Positions 52,221 to 60,878 of a DNA stretch of 64,000 nucleotides are shown here, in pieces; position 1 is the stretch's first letter; each line of letters opens with the position of its first letter. Where the stretch lies: assembly GCF_029223585.1 (NCBI RefSeq), contig NZ_CP119423.1:744001-808000 (forward strand). The letters run 5' to 3'. The notes under the pieces are model-generated. The model ran no database searches. It was given only the letters and a program-made list of their open reading frames with translations, and was not told where the DNA came from. Position numbers and translations under genes: made by a program. This DNA is from Photobacterium sp. DA100 (GTDB taxonomy: Bacteria > Pseudomonadota > Gammaproteobacteria > Enterobacterales > Vibrionaceae).

Positions 52221-53126
52221 ATGCGCGTAAGTACCAATCAATACAGCCAGATGATGTCTGGCAGCCTCAGCCAGAACTCTTTAGGCATTAACAAGATCAT
52301 GCAGCAGATGGCAACCGGCAAGCGTCTGCTGGTTCCTTCTGATGATCCGATGGCCTCGACACGGGTGATGAGCCTCAAACGCGAGCAGGCGTCGATTAGC
52401 CAGTACCTGGGCAATATCGAACAGGCCGACGTAGCGCTCAAGAAGCAGGAAACCTACCTGAGCAGTGCGGTGGATGTCTTGCATCAGATGCGCGATTTGA
52501 TGTTGTGGGCCGGTAACGATGCTAATGGACCTGATGAGCGGGCGGCCATGGCCAATGAGCTTGAGCACCTGCAAGACAGTTTGGTGAGCCTGGTCAATGC
52601 CAAGGATGAGAACGGCAAGTACATTTTCTCGGGCAATGAAGTTAACACCCAGCCACTGGTCAAAGACCAAGACGGCAACTGGATCTACCAAGGTGATACC
52701 GGTGTGCGCGAGGTGGTGGTGGGCGATGGGGTGACGATTCAGCTCAACGTCAATGCCGAAGATATGTTCTTCTCGGGCGGTACGGATATCTTCAACCAAT
52801 TGGATGAGTTGGTGGTCGCGCTGCGCGACCCTGACTATGACTTTGCGGCAAGCGATATTATTGAACGTAGTGTTGACGTGCTGGACGAGACCTTGGTGTC
52901 GGTGTCAGGTACTGTAACCGGCTTGGGTAGCCGGCAGAATGCCTTGACGACCATGCAGGATGGCCACAGCGAGGTCGAGCTGTTCAACAATGACTTGATT
53001 GGCCAGCTGGAAGATCTTGATTACGCCGATGCCATGGTGCAGTACAACAATTATCTGTTGGCTTTGCAGGCCACCCAGGCGACCTATGTCAAGACTGCCA
53101 GCCTGTCGTTGTTTAGTATTATGTAA
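52221..53126 (+). CDS. flgL: Lateral flagellar hook-associated protein FlgL (HAP3)
   Basis: 301 residues. Flagellin-like ends: MRVSTNQYSQMMSGSLSQNSLGI, and GTVTGLGSRQNALTTMQDGHSE with a C-terminal NYLLALQATQATYVKTASLSLFSIM. SD TAAGGAG. Ends the flgB–flgL operon at a strong terminator. Confidence 0.95.
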   Translation: MRVSTNQYSQMMSGSLSQNSLGINKIMQQMATGKRLLVPSDDPMASTRVMSLKREQASISQYLGNIEQADVALKKQETYLSSAVDVLHQMRDLMLWAGNDANGPDERAAMANELEHLQDSLVSLVNAKDENGKYIFSGNEVNTQPLVKDQDGNWIYQGDTGVREVVVGDGVTIQLNVNAEDMFFSGGTDIFNQLDELVVALRDPDYDFAASDIIERSVDVLDETLVSVSGTVTGLGSRQNALTTMQDGHSEVELFNNDLIGQLEDLDYADAMVQYNNYLLALQATQATYVKTASLSLFSIM

Positions 53127-53131
53127 TAGTT

Positions 53132-53164
53132 ACCCTGCCGGTGAGCCCGGCAGGGTGTTTTTTG
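53132..53164 (+). terminator. Rho-independent terminator after flgL
   Basis: A 10-bp stem ACCCTGCCGG/CCGGCAGGGT, 5-nt loop, GTTTTTT tail, 6 bp after the stop. It overlaps the leader of the next gene, so lafW-like expression needs either readthrough or its own promoter. Confidence 0.92.
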
Positions 53165-53179
53165 ATTGATGGAAAGCAT

Positions 53180-54235
53180 ATGGTTTCTCAGGTAAATGAT
53201 TTTCGCTCGGCAGCGGCGGGTGCCAGTCACCAGCAGCAGGTAATTGCCAGGCCTGCCCAAAAAACAGCTGCACTACCTGATAACAAGCAGCCGGACCCAT
53301 TGCGCCTGTCGCAAACCCTCACCCCCGAGCATACCCGCCAGCACAGCTTGATCCAGCGAGCCCAGCACAAGGTGGCGGCTTCTCGGGTGGCAGAGACCAG
53401 CCTTAACGATATTGGCAAGAACCTTGCCCAGCTCAGCAAGCGGGTCGAGTTTGCCATGCGTGCCGGTAGCGCCTCACCGAAAATTGCCGGTGAGATAGAA
53501 CAACTGGCCAGCCGGATGGAGCAGCGGTTGCAGCAAGCCACTTACAAAGAGCAGCCGGTGCTAAGCCGTCAGCTCAAGCCGGTTTTCCATGGCGAGCCGC
53601 GTACCGTATTTCAAATCCGCGGGCTGGATACCAAGCGCAGTAGCCCGCGTGATGAAACCCTGATATTCAATCTTGCCAAGGGCGGTGCCAATGCCGTGCC
53701 GGTCAAGCTCGGTGCCAATACCACTCCGGAACAGCAGGCGGTGCAGTTTCGCCAGGCGCTCAATGAGCACGGTATCGGGGTTGCGCTCAACAAGCAGCGT
53801 CAACTGGTGTTTTCGGCCAATGAAGCCGACTGGCAGCACCTGTCGCAAAAAATGCGCGTCGTCGGCCAGGGGGATCGTTTTCCGGCCGGACAGCCAAACC
53901 GGGTCAAGCTTGAGACCACGGAGACCCGGTTTGAGCCACTGACCTGGCAAACGGATAAAGAGCAGTTGCGCCAGACACTGGTGAAAAGCCAGCAGATGAT
54001 GAAACAGATAAAGGCCAGTATCCAGGAGCTCAAAGTACATAACCAAGATGTGATGCAGCGTATTGATACTATCAACCAGCGGAATCACTATTTGAATGAG
54101 CAGGTGCAGGGCAGTATTGAAAACGACTTGTCGCGGATATTGCCTAAAGGCGACAGTTTCAGCTCGGCATTCCAAAACCTCAAGGCCCAGGCCAACGTCC
54201 ATCGCCAAACCGTGGTATCCTTGCTGAGCCAGTAA
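53180..54235 (+). CDS. lafW: LafW-like putative hook-associated/lateral accessory protein
   Basis: 351 residues from ATG 53,180 (SD TGGAAAG); no signal peptide. Mostly helical, Gln-rich, with an N-terminal disordered part and a C-terminal coiled coil (about residues 250–320: LRQTLVKSQQMMKQIKASIQ). No cysteine or membrane segment. By position between flgL and the flagellin gene it corresponds to lafW of Vibrio parahaemolyticus, which has been annotated as a hook-associated protein; homology is inferred from order, not alignment. Begins only 15 bp after the terminator. Confidence 0.6.
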   Translation: MVSQVNDFRSAAAGASHQQQVIARPAQKTAALPDNKQPDPLRLSQTLTPEHTRQHSLIQRAQHKVAASRVAETSLNDIGKNLAQLSKRVEFAMRAGSASPKIAGEIEQLASRMEQRLQQATYKEQPVLSRQLKPVFHGEPRTVFQIRGLDTKRSSPRDETLIFNLAKGGANAVPVKLGANTTPEQQAVQFRQALNEHGIGVALNKQRQLVFSANEADWQHLSQKMRVVGQGDRFPAGQPNRVKLETTETRFEPLTWQTDKEQLRQTLVKSQQMMKQIKASIQELKVHNQDVMQRIDTINQRNHYLNEQVQGSIENDLSRILPKGDSFSSAFQNLKAQANVHRQTVVSLLSQ

Positions 54236-54335
54236 AGGCTTGGCAGGTAAAGGTCTTGCTGGTAAAGGCTCAGTCAGTAAAAGCTGAGCCCGCACTCGCA
54301 GATTCAGTTCTCACTGGGCAACTAAAGGAATGAGT

Positions 54336-54932
54336 ATGCTGTCACCGATCTCTGCGGCAATCCACAAATTACTGCGTATTGAGCCCCAGCAGCTCAAAGC
54401 CGATCAATTTACCCCGCCACTGCCGCAGGGCGCCAAGCAAGGTGCCAGCCAGCAGCCTTCGAGCCCCGCATCGCCTCCCCAAATTTTGCCACAAGCCCAG
54501 TGGCAAGTAGTCCGTATGCTGGCCAGCTCATCCGCGATGGCGCTGGGTCACACTTCGGCATATAGCGCACCTACCCTGCAATCGCCCAGTTTCCGCCTGG
54601 CTGGCGGGGAAGGGGAGCTGCAAGTGCGTGTTCAGGTTGAAGGCCAGCCCCATACACTCCGTTGGCAGGTTAGCCAAGGGGAGGTGCAACAGCTCAACTC
54701 CACGTTGCCCACCGCGCTATCGCTAACTCTGCTGCCTAGCGTTGACCAAGGCTGGCGCCTGGTCGCCAAGGGCTTTTTGCACCATGAACCGCTGCAGCTA
54801 CTGTGGTTACCGTATGGCAATAGTGCTAACGCAGGGGCTGGCGTGGAGACGGCGCTATCGCTCAAGGTATGGTTGCGCACTGGTCTGATTATCACAGTTA
54901 TCGTTTTCTCCCTTTGCTATTGGCTGTTTTAA
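54336..54932 (+). CDS. lafZ: LafZ-like C-terminally anchored protein
   Basis: 198 residues. The start at 54,336 is preferred to 54,330 because AAAGGA is then properly spaced. Pro/Gln-rich N-terminal 60 residues, a beta-rich middle ([20 protein letters not shown]), and a single C-terminal membrane helix ([17 protein letters not shown]) at the extreme end, so most of the protein is likely cytoplasmic. V. parahaemolyticus lafZ, in the same place, has been called a transmembrane regulator. Assignment is by position and topology only. Degenerate GGTAAAGG-type repeats fill the 100-bp gap before it. Confidence 0.55.
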   Translation: MLSPISAAIHKLLRIEPQQLKADQFTPPLPQGAKQGASQQPSSPASPPQILPQAQWQVVRMLASSSAMALGHTSAYSAPTLQSPSFRLAGGEGELQVRVQVEGQPHTLRWQVSQGEVQQLNSTLPTALSLTLLPSVDQGWRLVAKGFLHHEPLQLLWLPYGNSANAGAGVETALSLKVWLRTGLIITVIVFSLCYWLF

Positions 54933-54981
54933 GACTTTTTTTGCCAGCAAATACTTTTTTCCTTTCTTTGGTTTTAATCCT

Positions 54982-55079
54982 GCCTATTGCCTATTGCCTA
55001 TTGCCTATTGCCTATTGCCTATTGCCTATTGCCTATTGCCTATTGCCTATTGCCTATTGCCTATTGCCTATTGCCTATT
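54982..55079. repeat. Tandem heptanucleotide repeat, GCCTATT x 14
   Basis: Fourteen perfect copies (98 bp) with no interruptions, between the lafZ-like gene and the flagellin gene, flanked by T/C-rich sequence. It lies about 75 bp upstream of the candidate sigma-28 promoter. Perfect short repeats of this length are prone to slippage. Confidence 0.97.
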
Positions 55080-55153
55080 TTCTTTCTTTTAAATTTAAGA
55101 AAAATTAATTTTCGTCGTTGGCGAAAAAACACTAAAAAATTATCAATTGCCAG

Positions 55154-55181
55154 TTTAAGGAGCAGGTTTAGGTGTCGTTTT
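55154..55181 (+). promoter_or_regulatory. Candidate sigma-28 promoter of lafA
   Basis: TTTAAG-N14-GTCGTTTT compared with a Vibrio-type sigma-28 pattern CTAAAG-N14-GCCGTTAA: 4/6 and 5/8 matches. Transcription would start near 55,188, giving a leader of about 40 nt. Moderate support only. Confidence 0.4.
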
Positions 55182-55228
55182 ATAGAGGTGTAGACACTAA
55201 TACAGAATAATCCACAGAGGGCAATACC

Positions 55229-56059
55229 ATGCTATCGATTCATACTAATTACACATCTCTACTAACGCAGAACAACCTGAACAAAACATCTGGTGCGATG
55301 GATAACGCGATGCAGCGTATCTCAACTGGTTTCCGCATCAACTCAGCAGCTGACGATGCGGCAGGCTTGCAGATTGCAACTATGCTTCAGTCACAATCAA
55401 ATGGCTTGAATGTTGCGCAGCGTAACTCGCAAGATGCCATTTCAATGATGCAAACTGCGGAAGGTGCTTTCGATGAGATGACTAACATCGCCCACCGCAT
55501 GAAGGACCTGGCGACTCAGGCAGCGAACGGTACTAACGGTGCTGATGAGCTTGCAGCTATGGATGCTGAGTACAAGGAGCTTAAAGACGAGCTTGGTACA
55601 ATTATGACTAACACTGAATATGGTGCGGGTAACAAGCTACTTGAAGGCGGTATGTTTGCTGGCGCAGTAAACTTCCAAATCGGTGCTAGCTCTGCTGATC
55701 AGCTAACTGTTGATGTTTCAGGTGAAATCGGTGCGGTTAGCGGTTTCATTAATGGTCTAGGTGACTTGACTACTGCTGGTGGTCAGGGAGCTGAGATGGA
55801 TAAAATTGATGAGCTTCTAGGTGGTATTGGTGAAGTCCGCTCTGCATTCGGTGCTAACATCAACCGTCTTGACCACACTATCACTAACCTTGGCAACATG
55901 CGTGAAAACACAGAAATGGCGAAAGGCCGCATCATGGACACCGACTACGCGGTTGAGTCTTCAAACATGATGAAGAACCAGATGCTGACGCAGATGAGCA
56001 TGTCTATGCTGTCTCAGGCGAACGGCATGTCTGGCATGGTAATGAGCCTAGTAGGTTAA
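55229..56059 (+). CDS. lafA: Lateral flagellin LafA
   Basis: 276 residues. Conserved D0/D1 ends: [35 protein letters not shown] (in part) and [33 protein letters not shown]; the central variable part is short. No cysteine. SD AGAGGG 8 bp before the ATG. Codon use is strongly biased and AT-richer than its neighbours, like ackA and pta here, as expected of the most abundant lateral flagellar protein. Monocistronic: terminator follows. Confidence 0.97.
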   Translation: MLSIHTNYTSLLTQNNLNKTSGAMDNAMQRISTGFRINSAADDAAGLQIATMLQSQSNGLNVAQRNSQDAISMMQTAEGAFDEMTNIAHRMKDLATQAANGTNGADELAAMDAEYKELKDELGTIMTNTEYGAGNKLLEGGMFAGAVNFQIGASSADQLTVDVSGEIGAVSGFINGLGDLTTAGGQGAEMDKIDELLGGIGEVRSAFGANINRLDHTITNLGNMRENTEMAKGRIMDTDYAVESSNMMKNQMLTQMSMSMLSQANGMSGMVMSLVG

Positions 56060-56108
56060 TTCTTTCCAGAATTCATACTGCAATCAAACCACTCCACATA
56101 ATAGTGAA

Positions 56109-56138
56109 AGCCGCAGCGTTTGCTGCGGCTTTTTTTAT
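56109..56138 (+). terminator. Rho-independent terminator after lafA
   Basis: Stem AGCCGCAGC/GCTGCGGCT with GTTT loop and a tail of seven T residues. Confidence 0.95.
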
Positions 56139-56191
56139 TTTCCGCGTAGGGTTTATGTTATTGGTGTTTATATTTCCTTCCTCGTTTATTA

Positions 56192-56212
56192 AATAGCCAA
56201 TAGCCAATAGCC
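56192..56212. repeat. Short heptamer repeat, AATAGCC x 3
   Basis: Three copies of AATAGCC (reverse complement GGCTATT). This differs by one base from the GCCTATT unit upstream of lafA, and is in the opposite orientation on the other side of the flagellin gene. Confidence 0.8.
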
Positions 56213-56272
56213 AATTAAGAAAAAACAATATTTGTCGCTTAATACAATTATAAAGCCCGTTTTTCAATAGGG

Positions 56273-56325
56273 GCGGAAGCTTTGGAAATAAAATACTTCC
56301 GCTGGCGGAAGTAAAACTTCCGCCT
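56273..56325. repeat. CGGAAGT/ACTTCCG nested inverted repeats upstream of fliD
   Basis: GGCGGAAG at 56,273–56,280 pairs with CTTCCGCC at 56,318–56,325. Between them TACTTCCGC–TG–GCGGAAGTA at 56,295–56,314 is a perfect inverted repeat. The element ends 100 bp upstream of the fliD -24 element and shares its core with the repeats upstream of flgB. Confidence 0.8.
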
Positions 56326-56425
56326 TAAATAATGTAAGAGCCGTAAACCGATCGCTGTTGGCTGTTTAGTCAGCAAATTAGTAATTTTATCGACACGAAT
56401 TAGCAAAATATCACTGAATTAAAAG

Positions 56426-56442
56426 TTGGAATGTTTTTTGCT
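56426..56442 (+). promoter_or_regulatory. Sigma-54 promoter for fliD operon
   Basis: TTGGAATG-N4-TTGCT with GG and GC exactly 12 bp apart. Predicted transcription start near 56,453, just ahead of the GAGGAG ribosome site and ATG of fliD. LafK is the likely activator. Confidence 0.8.
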
Positions 56443-56470
56443 GATAACTGGTGAGTTGAGGAGAACAATA

Positions 56471-57850
56471 ATGTCGATGATGGATCCCGCTTCAATGGCA
56501 ATGCAAATGGTGATGATGCAACGCCAGCCATTTGATATCCAATATGCGAACCAACAAAAAATGTACCAGGCGCAATTAGATGCCTGGAAAGATATTGATT
56601 CTGCATTCAGCAGCTTTTCATCGGCGCTGGATCGAATGAACAAGGCCGACAGCAGCTTTGTCAAAAACAGCGCAACCCCCAGTGAAGACGGTTACATCAA
56701 TGCCTCGGCCAGTAACTTTGCCCGCCATGGCAGCTATGACCTGTTTGTCAAGCAACTGGCTACGGCGCAGCAAGAAGCCTTCACCCTCAAAGGGGACGAA
56801 CTGCCAACCGATGGTGTGATCACCATTGAGGTGCCGGGTAGCGAGCCTATCGAAGTTGATTTTGCGACCTTCAATGCCGATGGCGATAAGAGCCTCCATG
56901 ACTTGGCTGATTACATCAATGAGTTTGACGAGGGTGTTTCCGCCTCGGTAGTGCGCTCCGGCGATGAGGTCAGTTTGGTACTGAGCAGCACCGAAACCGG
57001 CGAAGAGCATGCATTCAGCGTTACGGCGGATCAAGCCGTGACCGATTATTTCAAGCCGCCGCAGGTGCTGAACAAGGCCCAGGATGCCATTGTCATGCTC
57101 GGCGGTGAAAATGGTCTGGAAATTCGCAGCAGCAACAACACCATTGATGATGCTATCTATGGCGTGACGCTGGAGCTTACCAAGGCCCATGAACCGGGTG
57201 ATAAGCCATTGACGCTGGTGATTGGCAGCGATGAATCGGCCTCGAAAGAAGCGGTGCAGGAGTTCGTCGATGCCTATAACGATTTGGTCAATACCATCCT
57301 CAAGCACACCATGAGTGATTATAAGCTTGATCAGGATGAGGACGACAAGAGCAGTGATGGTGACGATGACGACAAAGATGACAACAGCGTTAAGGTTACC
57401 GAGGCCGGAGCGCTAGCCAGTGACTCCACCGCCCGCGGCCTTAAAAACATGCTCAACAGCGTGACTCGAGGCCAGTTCGACGAAGGTACCTTGTACAGCA
57501 TCGGGATCGAGGCTAACCGCGACGGCACACTGAAAATCGACAGTGACCGTTTTGAAAAGGCTTTGAAAGAAAGTCCGGAAAAAATCGATGCCATTTTCTT
57601 TGGTGACAACGGTGTGCTGACGGCATTGGAAACCGCGATCGAACCCTATACCGGCTCTTCCAATTCGGGCAGCAACCTGCTGAAAAGTCGTCAGGATACT
57701 TTGCAGGGCAACATCGACCGGGTTGACGAGAAAATAGAGCGGCTCGATCACCGGATGGAAAAGACCTACAACCGCTACTTGCGCCAATACACCGCGATGC
57801 AGCAGACCATGTCGCAGATGCAGTCGACTGGCTCCATGTTTATGTTTTAG
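56471..57850 (+). CDS. fliD: Lateral flagellar cap protein FliD (LafB)
   Basis: 459 residues from ATG 56,471 (SD GAGGAG). N-terminal coiled domain (QYANQQKMYQAQLDAWKDIDSAFSSF) and C-terminal VDEKIERLDHRMEKTYNRYLRQYTAMQQTMSQMQ. A strongly acidic stretch at about 288–305 (QDEDDKSSDGDDDDKDD) lies in the middle region. It caps the filament during growth. First gene of fliDSTKLA-motAB. Confidence 0.94.
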   Translation: MSMMDPASMAMQMVMMQRQPFDIQYANQQKMYQAQLDAWKDIDSAFSSFSSALDRMNKADSSFVKNSATPSEDGYINASASNFARHGSYDLFVKQLATAQQEAFTLKGDELPTDGVITIEVPGSEPIEVDFATFNADGDKSLHDLADYINEFDEGVSASVVRSGDEVSLVLSSTETGEEHAFSVTADQAVTDYFKPPQVLNKAQDAIVMLGGENGLEIRSSNNTIDDAIYGVTLELTKAHEPGDKPLTLVIGSDESASKEAVQEFVDAYNDLVNTILKHTMSDYKLDQDEDDKSSDGDDDDKDDNSVKVTEAGALASDSTARGLKNMLNSVTRGQFDEGTLYSIGIEANRDGTLKIDSDRFEKALKESPEKIDAIFFGDNGVLTALETAIEPYTGSSNSGSNLLKSRQDTLQGNIDRVDEKIERLDHRMEKTYNRYLRQYTAMQQTMSQMQSTGSMFMF

Positions 57851-57861
57851 AGGAAGAGATA

Positions 57862-58257
57862 ATGTTAATGGATGATTCTGGCTTCGATGCGTACCAGCAG
57901 GTCGAAGTGGAAGCGCAAGCAGCTGCGGCCAGCCCTTACCAGCTGGTGCTGATGCTGATCGACGGCTTTATGGACAACCTGACTCGTGCCGAGGGCCATA
58001 TGGCGGCGAACCGATTGAAGGAAAGAGGTGAAGCCATTGGTAAGTGCATCGATATCATCGGTGGCCTTAACAGCGCGCTCGATATGCGCCAAGGCGGGGA
58101 GCTTGCCCAGCAGATGAACCAGCTGTATGACTTTTGCAGCATGCGCTTGTTCGAAGCCAGCGTCCATAACGATGCCGGAAAGCTGGGAGAGGTACGCACC
58201 GTGATGGGCAATATCCAACAAGGTTGGCATAACTTTGGAGTGGCCCATGATGCTTAA
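57862..58257 (+). CDS. fliS: Lateral flagellin chaperone FliS (LafC)
   Basis: 131 residues. YQQVEVEAQAAAASPYQLVLMLIDGFMDNL and AIGKCIDIIGGLNSALDM are FliS. It keeps LafA unassembled before export. SD AGAGGAAG. Overlaps the next gene by 11 bp. Confidence 0.95.
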   Translation: MLMDDSGFDAYQQVEVEAQAAAASPYQLVLMLIDGFMDNLTRAEGHMAANRLKERGEAIGKCIDIIGGLNSALDMRQGGELAQQMNQLYDFCSMRLFEASVHNDAGKLGEVRTVMGNIQQGWHNFGVAHDA

Positions 58258-58561
58258 CAACACCCAGGTTCGCCAGCTTACCGTGCAGCTCAACCAAAGC
58301 TACAAGCGCAAGGAGTGGCAGACGGTCCGCAAGATAGACAAGGAGATCTACAGCATGCTGGCTGAGCTTAAGCAGCAACCGGCCTTAGCCGAATCGCTGC
58401 GCCGCGACATTCTTCAGCTCAAGAAAGTGCATCTGGCGGCCATGTCGGCCTGCGAGATAGAAAAAGCACATCTGGGCCAGATGCTGGCCAAGTTCCAGAG
58501 CCAGCGAGAAGGTGTCTCTGAGTACCAGCAGGTCGAGATGGCCGGAGGCTTTATTCGATGA
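58247..58561 (+). CDS. fliT: Lateral FliT-like chaperone (LafD)
   Basis: 104 residues, all helical (VRQLTVQLNQSYKRKEWQTV). Position between fliS and fliK corresponds to lafD/fliT. The ATG at 58,247 has TTGGAG 6 bp upstream; 58,235 is less likely. Sequence similarity to FliT is weak, so the name rests on position and size. ATGA overlap with fliK. Confidence 0.75.
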   Translation: MMLNNTQVRQLTVQLNQSYKRKEWQTVRKIDKEIYSMLAELKQQPALAESLRRDILQLKKVHLAAMSACEIEKAHLGQMLAKFQSQREGVSEYQQVEMAGGFIR

Positions 58562-59640
58562 GCCAACTCTCGATACCGCCATCAATGCCCCAGGGCCGCG
58601 GCAGTGCCGCCTCTGCCTTGCCGGCCCCGGCGCAAAACGGGGCCAGCGGCGATTGGTTAGACAGCTTTGCCGCGCTGCTGGGGCTAGGGGCCGAGCAAGG
58701 GGCTGAAAGCAACGTGGCCGATGAAGCCAATCGTTACTGGTTTGATCTCTATGATCAGCTCAAGGGGCTGGCCGAGGGCGAGGAGTGGGTGTTCAGCAGC
58801 GCCCACCCGTTCATCGAACAGCTGCCGCCGGAAGGCCAGTTTCGCCTGTTCAACATCACCAATGCGCTGAGCAGTGATGTCCGTGAGCAGTTGCTTGGCA
58901 TGATGCGCCGCGCCGACGGTATGCACAGTGCATCGGTACAGCTGGGTCAGGCACAGCCGGCAATCCCGCATTATTTGGCCGCAAATGGCACGGCTCAGGG
59001 TGAGTCGCTGTCGTTTGAGCAGGCGATCGAGCGGGTGATTTCCAATGCGATGACACCGGTCAGGCAGGAAATGACCAACCCTGTGCTGTTGCAGCAGCTG
59101 ACTCAGGCCAATGGCTTTACCACCCTATCGCTGCAAGAGGCGACCCACGGAGTCTCGGCCTCAGAGCCGACACTCACCCATTCGCCGACCCGGGCGGAAT
59201 GGGCTCCTGTCAAAATGGCGGAAAACCAGCAGCAATGGGGCCAGCAGCTGGTCTCGGTCCTCAAAGATCGGGTGCAGATGCACCTTAACCAAGATGTCCA
59301 GCATGCCCGTATCCGCCTTGACCCGCCGCACCTTGGCAGCCTGGAGCTGTCGGTCAAGATGGAAAACAACAGGATCCAAGTACATATCGCCGCCGCCGAT
59401 CCGGCATTGCGTGAAGCTGCCCAGCAGGGGGCCGAGCGTTTGCGCTCAGAGCTCGAAGGCAAGCAGCTTGCCGGTGCTACGGTCGATGTCGATGTGAGTG
59501 ACCACTCTCAGCAGCAACCTTCTGAACAAACCGCGGATATGTCACTGGCCATGCAGCCGGTGATTGAAGAGTCAGACTGGTATGCATCGCAAGACCTCTT
59601 ATCAAAGGCGGATCAATACCGCCTCACTCGTATGGTGTAA
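58558..59640 (+). CDS. fliK: Lateral hook-length control protein FliK (LafE)
   Basis: 360 residues. N-terminal half is low-complexity and Ala/Gln-rich; the C-terminal Flg_hook domain has LKDRVQMHLNQDVQHARIRLDPPHLGSLELSVKM (about 230–265, in part), with LDPPHLGSLE as the signature. It sets hook length and triggers the FlhB switch. Confidence 0.92.
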   Translation: MSQLSIPPSMPQGRGSAASALPAPAQNGASGDWLDSFAALLGLGAEQGAESNVADEANRYWFDLYDQLKGLAEGEEWVFSSAHPFIEQLPPEGQFRLFNITNALSSDVREQLLGMMRRADGMHSASVQLGQAQPAIPHYLAANGTAQGESLSFEQAIERVISNAMTPVRQEMTNPVLLQQLTQANGFTTLSLQEATHGVSASEPTLTHSPTRAEWAPVKMAENQQQWGQQLVSVLKDRVQMHLNQDVQHARIRLDPPHLGSLELSVKMENNRIQVHIAAADPALREAAQQGAERLRSELEGKQLAGATVDVDVSDHSQQQPSEQTADMSLAMQPVIEESDWYASQDLLSKADQYRLTRMV

Positions 59641-59653
59641 GGAATAAATAATA

Positions 59654-60121
59654 ATGGCTAGAACTAACGTAATGAGCGCAAAAGTGATTTTGGCAGCACT
59701 CGCCGCTTCGGTGCTTATTGCTGTCTCATCAATCGCAACTTACGCATTCATCGTCAACGACCAATCTGCCGAGTTCAGTGTTTTTTCCAAAAGCAATGAA
59801 CAAGCTCGCGCCCATTTTATGAATTTGGACAAGTTTGTGATCACCATTGATGGCGAAGAGCGAACCCACTACCTGATGCTCGAGCTGGCGCTGAAGACCA
59901 ATTCCTCCAAAGCCCATGACCAGCTGATTGAATACAAGCCGCTGGCTCGCAATGTGCTGTTGAAAATGTTTAGCCAAAGCACCTTCGAAGAGCTGCGCCA
60001 GATAGGTGACATTGACCGCCTGCAAAATCAGGTGCTAGGAAAGCTTCGTCAGGCGATGGCCGTCAATGGATATGCCTACCAGATTGAAGAAGTGCTGTTT
60101 ACCAAGGTCGTGCTGCAATAA
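59654..60121 (+). CDS. fliL: Lateral flagellar FliL (LafF)
   Basis: 155 residues. One N-terminal membrane helix (VILAALAASVLIAVSSIATYAFIV), periplasmic FliL domain with FVITIDGEERTHYLMLELAL and a C-terminal YAYQIEEVLFTKVVLQ. Supports stator function at high load. SD TAAGGAATAAA. Confidence 0.9.
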   Translation: MARTNVMSAKVILAALAASVLIAVSSIATYAFIVNDQSAEFSVFSKSNEQARAHFMNLDKFVITIDGEERTHYLMLELALKTNSSKAHDQLIEYKPLARNVLLKMFSQSTFEELRQIGDIDRLQNQVLGKLRQAMAVNGYAYQIEEVLFTKVVLQ

Positions 60122-60133
60122 AGGAACGGAATC

Positions 60134-60868
60134 ATGTTAGAAGCACAGCAGTTACCTTTCGAGGATGAGTATGCCCAGTGGCAGGCGCAGCCCTCGCAAA
60201 ACAATGAAGAGCAGATCTTGCGCCAGCACCTGGGGCTGGTGAAGCGTATTGTCCAGCAGCTCCACCACCATGCCTCGGGCTGCATGGGGCTCGATGATAT
60301 GGAGCAAATTGGTCTGCTCGGGTTGCTTGAGGCCGTGCGCCGGTATGGCGAGATGGATGATAACTTCCGCTTTTTTGCTGCCCGCCGCGTGCGGGGGGCG
60401 ATTTTGGATGAGCTGCGCCGTCGTGACTGGCGTCCGCGCCAATTGCGCCAGCAGGTCCATGAACTGAATAAGGTGACCAAGCTGCTGACCAAACAGCTCA
60501 AGCGCCAGCCAACGGAACATGAGTTGGCCGAGGTGTTGAAGATCAGCCTGGATGAATGCCACCGCCTGCTGTACGCCGCTCAGGCCGAGGAGCTGTATAG
60601 CTTGGAGCAGCTGTTCGAATCGGACAGTACCAGTGTCGACTTTGGCGCCAAAGACAGCAACCTTCAGCATTTGATCAATGACGATTTGCTCAAGCATGTA
60701 CTGTCCCAGTTGCCAAAGCGCGAACAGCTTATCTTGGATTTTTACTATCAGAAAGAGCTCAGCCTGAAGGAGATCGCCATTGTGGTCGGCCTGAGTGAAG
60801 CGAGGATCTGCCAGCTTCATAAGCAGGCAATCAAACAAATGAACGCCATGATTAAGAGCTTGTTGTAG
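60134..60868 (+). CDS. lafS: Lateral flagellar sigma-28 factor FliA (LafS)
   Basis: 244 residues. Region 2: HLGLVKRIVQQL, GLDDMEQIGLLGLLEAVRRYGEMDD, FFAARRVRGAILDELRRRDWRPRQLRQ. Region 4: LPKREQLILDFYYQKELSLKEIAIVVGLSEARICQLHKQAI. It transcribes late lateral genes such as lafA and is the target of the FlgM encoded at 42,858. AAGGAACGG precedes the ATG. Confidence 0.95.
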   Translation: MLEAQQLPFEDEYAQWQAQPSQNNEEQILRQHLGLVKRIVQQLHHHASGCMGLDDMEQIGLLGLLEAVRRYGEMDDNFRFFAARRVRGAILDELRRRDWRPRQLRQQVHELNKVTKLLTKQLKRQPTEHELAEVLKISLDECHRLLYAAQAEELYSLEQLFESDSTSVDFGAKDSNLQHLINDDLLKHVLSQLPKREQLILDFYYQKELSLKEIAIVVGLSEARICQLHKQAIKQMNAMIKSLL

Positions 60869-60878
60869 GAGAAAGGTT

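Noticed and set aside
54982..55079. Heptamer array as a CRISPR
   Set aside because: The 7-bp units are directly adjacent with no spacers and no cas genes are present.
55133..55158. TAAA-N12-GCC as the sigma-28 promoter of lafA
   Set aside because: The spacer is three bases too short; the TTTAAG-N14-GTCGTTTT site fits better, though only moderately.
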